From assembly GCA_900765975.1 (NCBI GenBank), contig CAAFTS010000153.1:1-16285 (forward strand): 16,285 nucleotides of DNA, given 5' to 3'. Below, in pieces: positions 15,259 to 16,285 of the stretch. A model generated the notes under the pieces. It saw only the letters and a list, made by a program, of their open reading frames with translations. It did no database searches and had not been told where the DNA came from. Both the position numbers and the translations under genes were made by a program. This DNA is from Lachnospiraceae bacterium (GTDB lineage Bacteria > Bacillota > Clostridia > Lachnospirales > Lachnospiraceae). Position 1 is the stretch's first letter. The number at the start of each line of letters is the position of its first letter.

Positions 15259-16007
15259 TATATCAGCAAGGCAGTTGCGTTCCTGCCCTTCACTTCTCCA
15301 AAATTGCGTATTCGGTTTACGATTTAATATGTATATTGATTAAAACTTTTACATAGGTATTAAAAGCCCTGATTATAAAGGAAACTTCGTAATTTAAGTA
15401 TTTTACGCAATAAATTAAGCTTTGCTTACTTCCTCAATTGATCTATACTATAAATAAGGCCTTTTAAACCATGATGAATGTACTTTAATAAAAATAGGGG
15501 TATAATAAATGAACATAGAAAATGTCTCCAATCGTTTTTGTACTGAAATCATTTCTAGCCCTTATAGTATAAGTTTTTTACAATTTTTTTAACAGCTTAT
15601 TATAATTTACCATTTACCATATTTAAAGCTCAAATCTGTTATACCTTCTTTTCCGTGTAAACTTAATCACCTCTTCCCGTTTTAGCAATTTTTTCTTTTC
15701 CTTATCTAAGTCTGATTTTTTGTATAATAGCCGTAATAATGATTCAGACTCCTGTGCTTGTCATGCTCCGTTCACGTCTATGAAATGCACAAAATTATGT
15801 GTATATCCAATTGACATTTCACACAGAATTATTCATATATTTGCACAAAAATATATGCATTCTGCACTAATCATTCACATTTTTATGTTTATAACGTTCA
15901 TATCAACAATCAATGCAGTACCTTGAAAATTTAATAGACTTTACATTCTGGCATATGATATACTTAATCATAAAAGATTGGGCGGAAAGTACGAGGAGGT
16001 AAAGAGG
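15259..16007. other. AT-rich intergenic stretch without a confident gene
   Basis: No ORF with start, ribosome binding site and protein-like composition is convincing here. A TATAAT occurs at 15501-15506 in front of a 27-codon ORF, and a start-less Lys-rich open frame runs on the minus strand at 15623-15760; both are discussed as rejected. The last 100 bases hold the leader of the repeat gene. A weak -35/-10 pair (TAGACT, 18 bases, TATACT) just before about 15965 could be its promoter. Confidence 0.5.
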
Positions 16008-16285
16008 ATGACAGATAGAGAGTTATTGCAGTCTATATCTGATATAATAATTGGTAAAATCGGAGCCATCACGGACAATATGGCTACCAAGGAGGATCTC
16101 TCCAACATGGCCACTAAGGAGGATATCTCTAACATGGCTACCAAGGAGGATATCTCCAACATGGCCACTAAGGAGGATCTCTCCAGTATGGCCACCAAGG
16201 AGGATATCTCTAATATGGCCACCAAGGAGGATATCTCCAACATGGCCACTAAGGAGGATCTCTCCAGTATGGCCACCAAGGAGGA
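16008..16285 (+). CDS. Tandem-repeat protein, incomplete at the window edge
   Basis: A perfect AGGAGG lies eight bases before the ATG at 16008. The protein starts MTDRELLQSISDIIIGKIG, an amphipathic helix, then from residue 25 repeats a 9-residue unit, MATKEDISN or MATKEDLSS, at least seven and a half times up to the window end. There is no stop codon, so the C-terminus is outside. The repeat is strongly helical and charged, and I expect an elongated or coiled-coil rod. From memory, Lachnospiraceae encode many short proteins starting MTDRELL followed by variable coiled-coil repeats, with unknown function; I think this is one of them. The opposite-strand open frame over the same region is only a mirror of the repeat. 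Confidence 0.75.
   Translation, partial: MTDRELLQSISDIIIGKIGAITDNMATKEDLSNMATKEDISNMATKEDISNMATKEDLSSMATKEDISNMATKEDISNMATKEDLSSMATKE
16080..16285 (+). repeat. 27-bp tandem repeat, at least 7.6 copies, with 81-bp higher-order period
   Basis: Units start at 16080, 16107, 16134, 16161, 16188, 16215, 16242 and 16269. The variable codons cycle every three units (CTC TCC, ATC TCT, ATC TCC). Units 4 and 7 are identical, and the stretch running from unit 3 into unit 5 is repeated exactly from unit 6 into unit 8 for about 68 bases. This points to expansion by 81-bp triplets after an earlier 27-bp expansion. Confidence 0.92.

Noticed and set aside
15509..15592. 27-codon ORF behind AGGGG and TATAAT
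   Set aside because: The TATAAT lies between the possible ribosome binding site and the ATG, which cannot work for the same transcript, and the peptide has no recognisable features.
15623..15760. Lys-rich open frame on the minus strand
   Set aside because: It has no ATG or GTG with a ribosome binding site near its beginning, and its composition follows from A-rich DNA. It could be the tail of a lost gene but cannot be supported.
15968..16279. Minus-strand open frame over the repeat region
   Set aside because: It mirrors the codon pattern of the plus-strand repeat gene, which has a perfect ribosome binding site, whereas the mirror frame has none.
16080..16285. CRISPR-like array
   Set aside because: The 27-bp units follow each other directly without spacers and keep one reading frame, so this is a coding tandem repeat.

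Overview
The window looks like a chromosomal segment of a Gram-positive anaerobe of the class Clostridia, most likely a Lachnospiraceae-type gut bacterium. This rests on the gene set and order (ispF, cysS, mrnC, rlmB), strong AGGAGG-type ribosome binding sites, tRNA genes without an encoded CCA end, and the style of the phage tape-measure gene. It is inference from family resemblance; no database search was possible.

Layout. (1) Positions 1-900: a probable 6S-like structured RNA on the minus strand with its own extended -10 promoter and a GC-rich hairpin, followed by two small membrane-protein ORFs. (2) Positions 1340-6430: the conserved core, all on the minus strand: a lipid kinase, ispF, cysS, mrnC, rlmB, a YedK/HMCES-type protein, then tRNA-Ala(CGC) with its own promoter and terminator. 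cysS-mrnC-rlmB overlap end to start and form one translationally coupled unit for tRNA charging, 23S rRNA maturation and 23S rRNA methylation. (3) Positions 6574-6845: a promoter, tRNA-Val(TAC), tRNA-Met(CAT) and a terminator on the plus strand. (4) Positions about 6850-13510: a decayed mobile segment. It holds a truncated DUF3841 gene, three tiny tightly packed ORFs, an IS30-family transposase that lost its catalytic core by an in-frame deletion, a small probable tail protein and a very large phage tape-measure gene without its 5' end. (5) Positions 13516-15258: an Orr/YhfX-type PLP racemase that lost its N-terminus at the same junction, followed by an intact isochorismatase-type cysteine hydrolase and a terminator. 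(6) Positions 15259-16007 are AT-rich and show no convincing gene. From 16008 a gene runs off the right edge; it encodes tandem 9-residue repeats.

The most interesting points are the two scar-like edges of the mobile segment (a DUF3841 tail running into the tRNA terminator, and two genes truncated head-to-head near 13510), the internally deleted IS30 ORF that could still make a DNA-binding fragment, and the 27-bp repeat gene. Its repeats form an 81-bp higher-order pattern, and every unit carries a Shine-Dalgarno-like core upstream of an in-frame ATG. I do not see a clear new defence or enzymatic system in the window.
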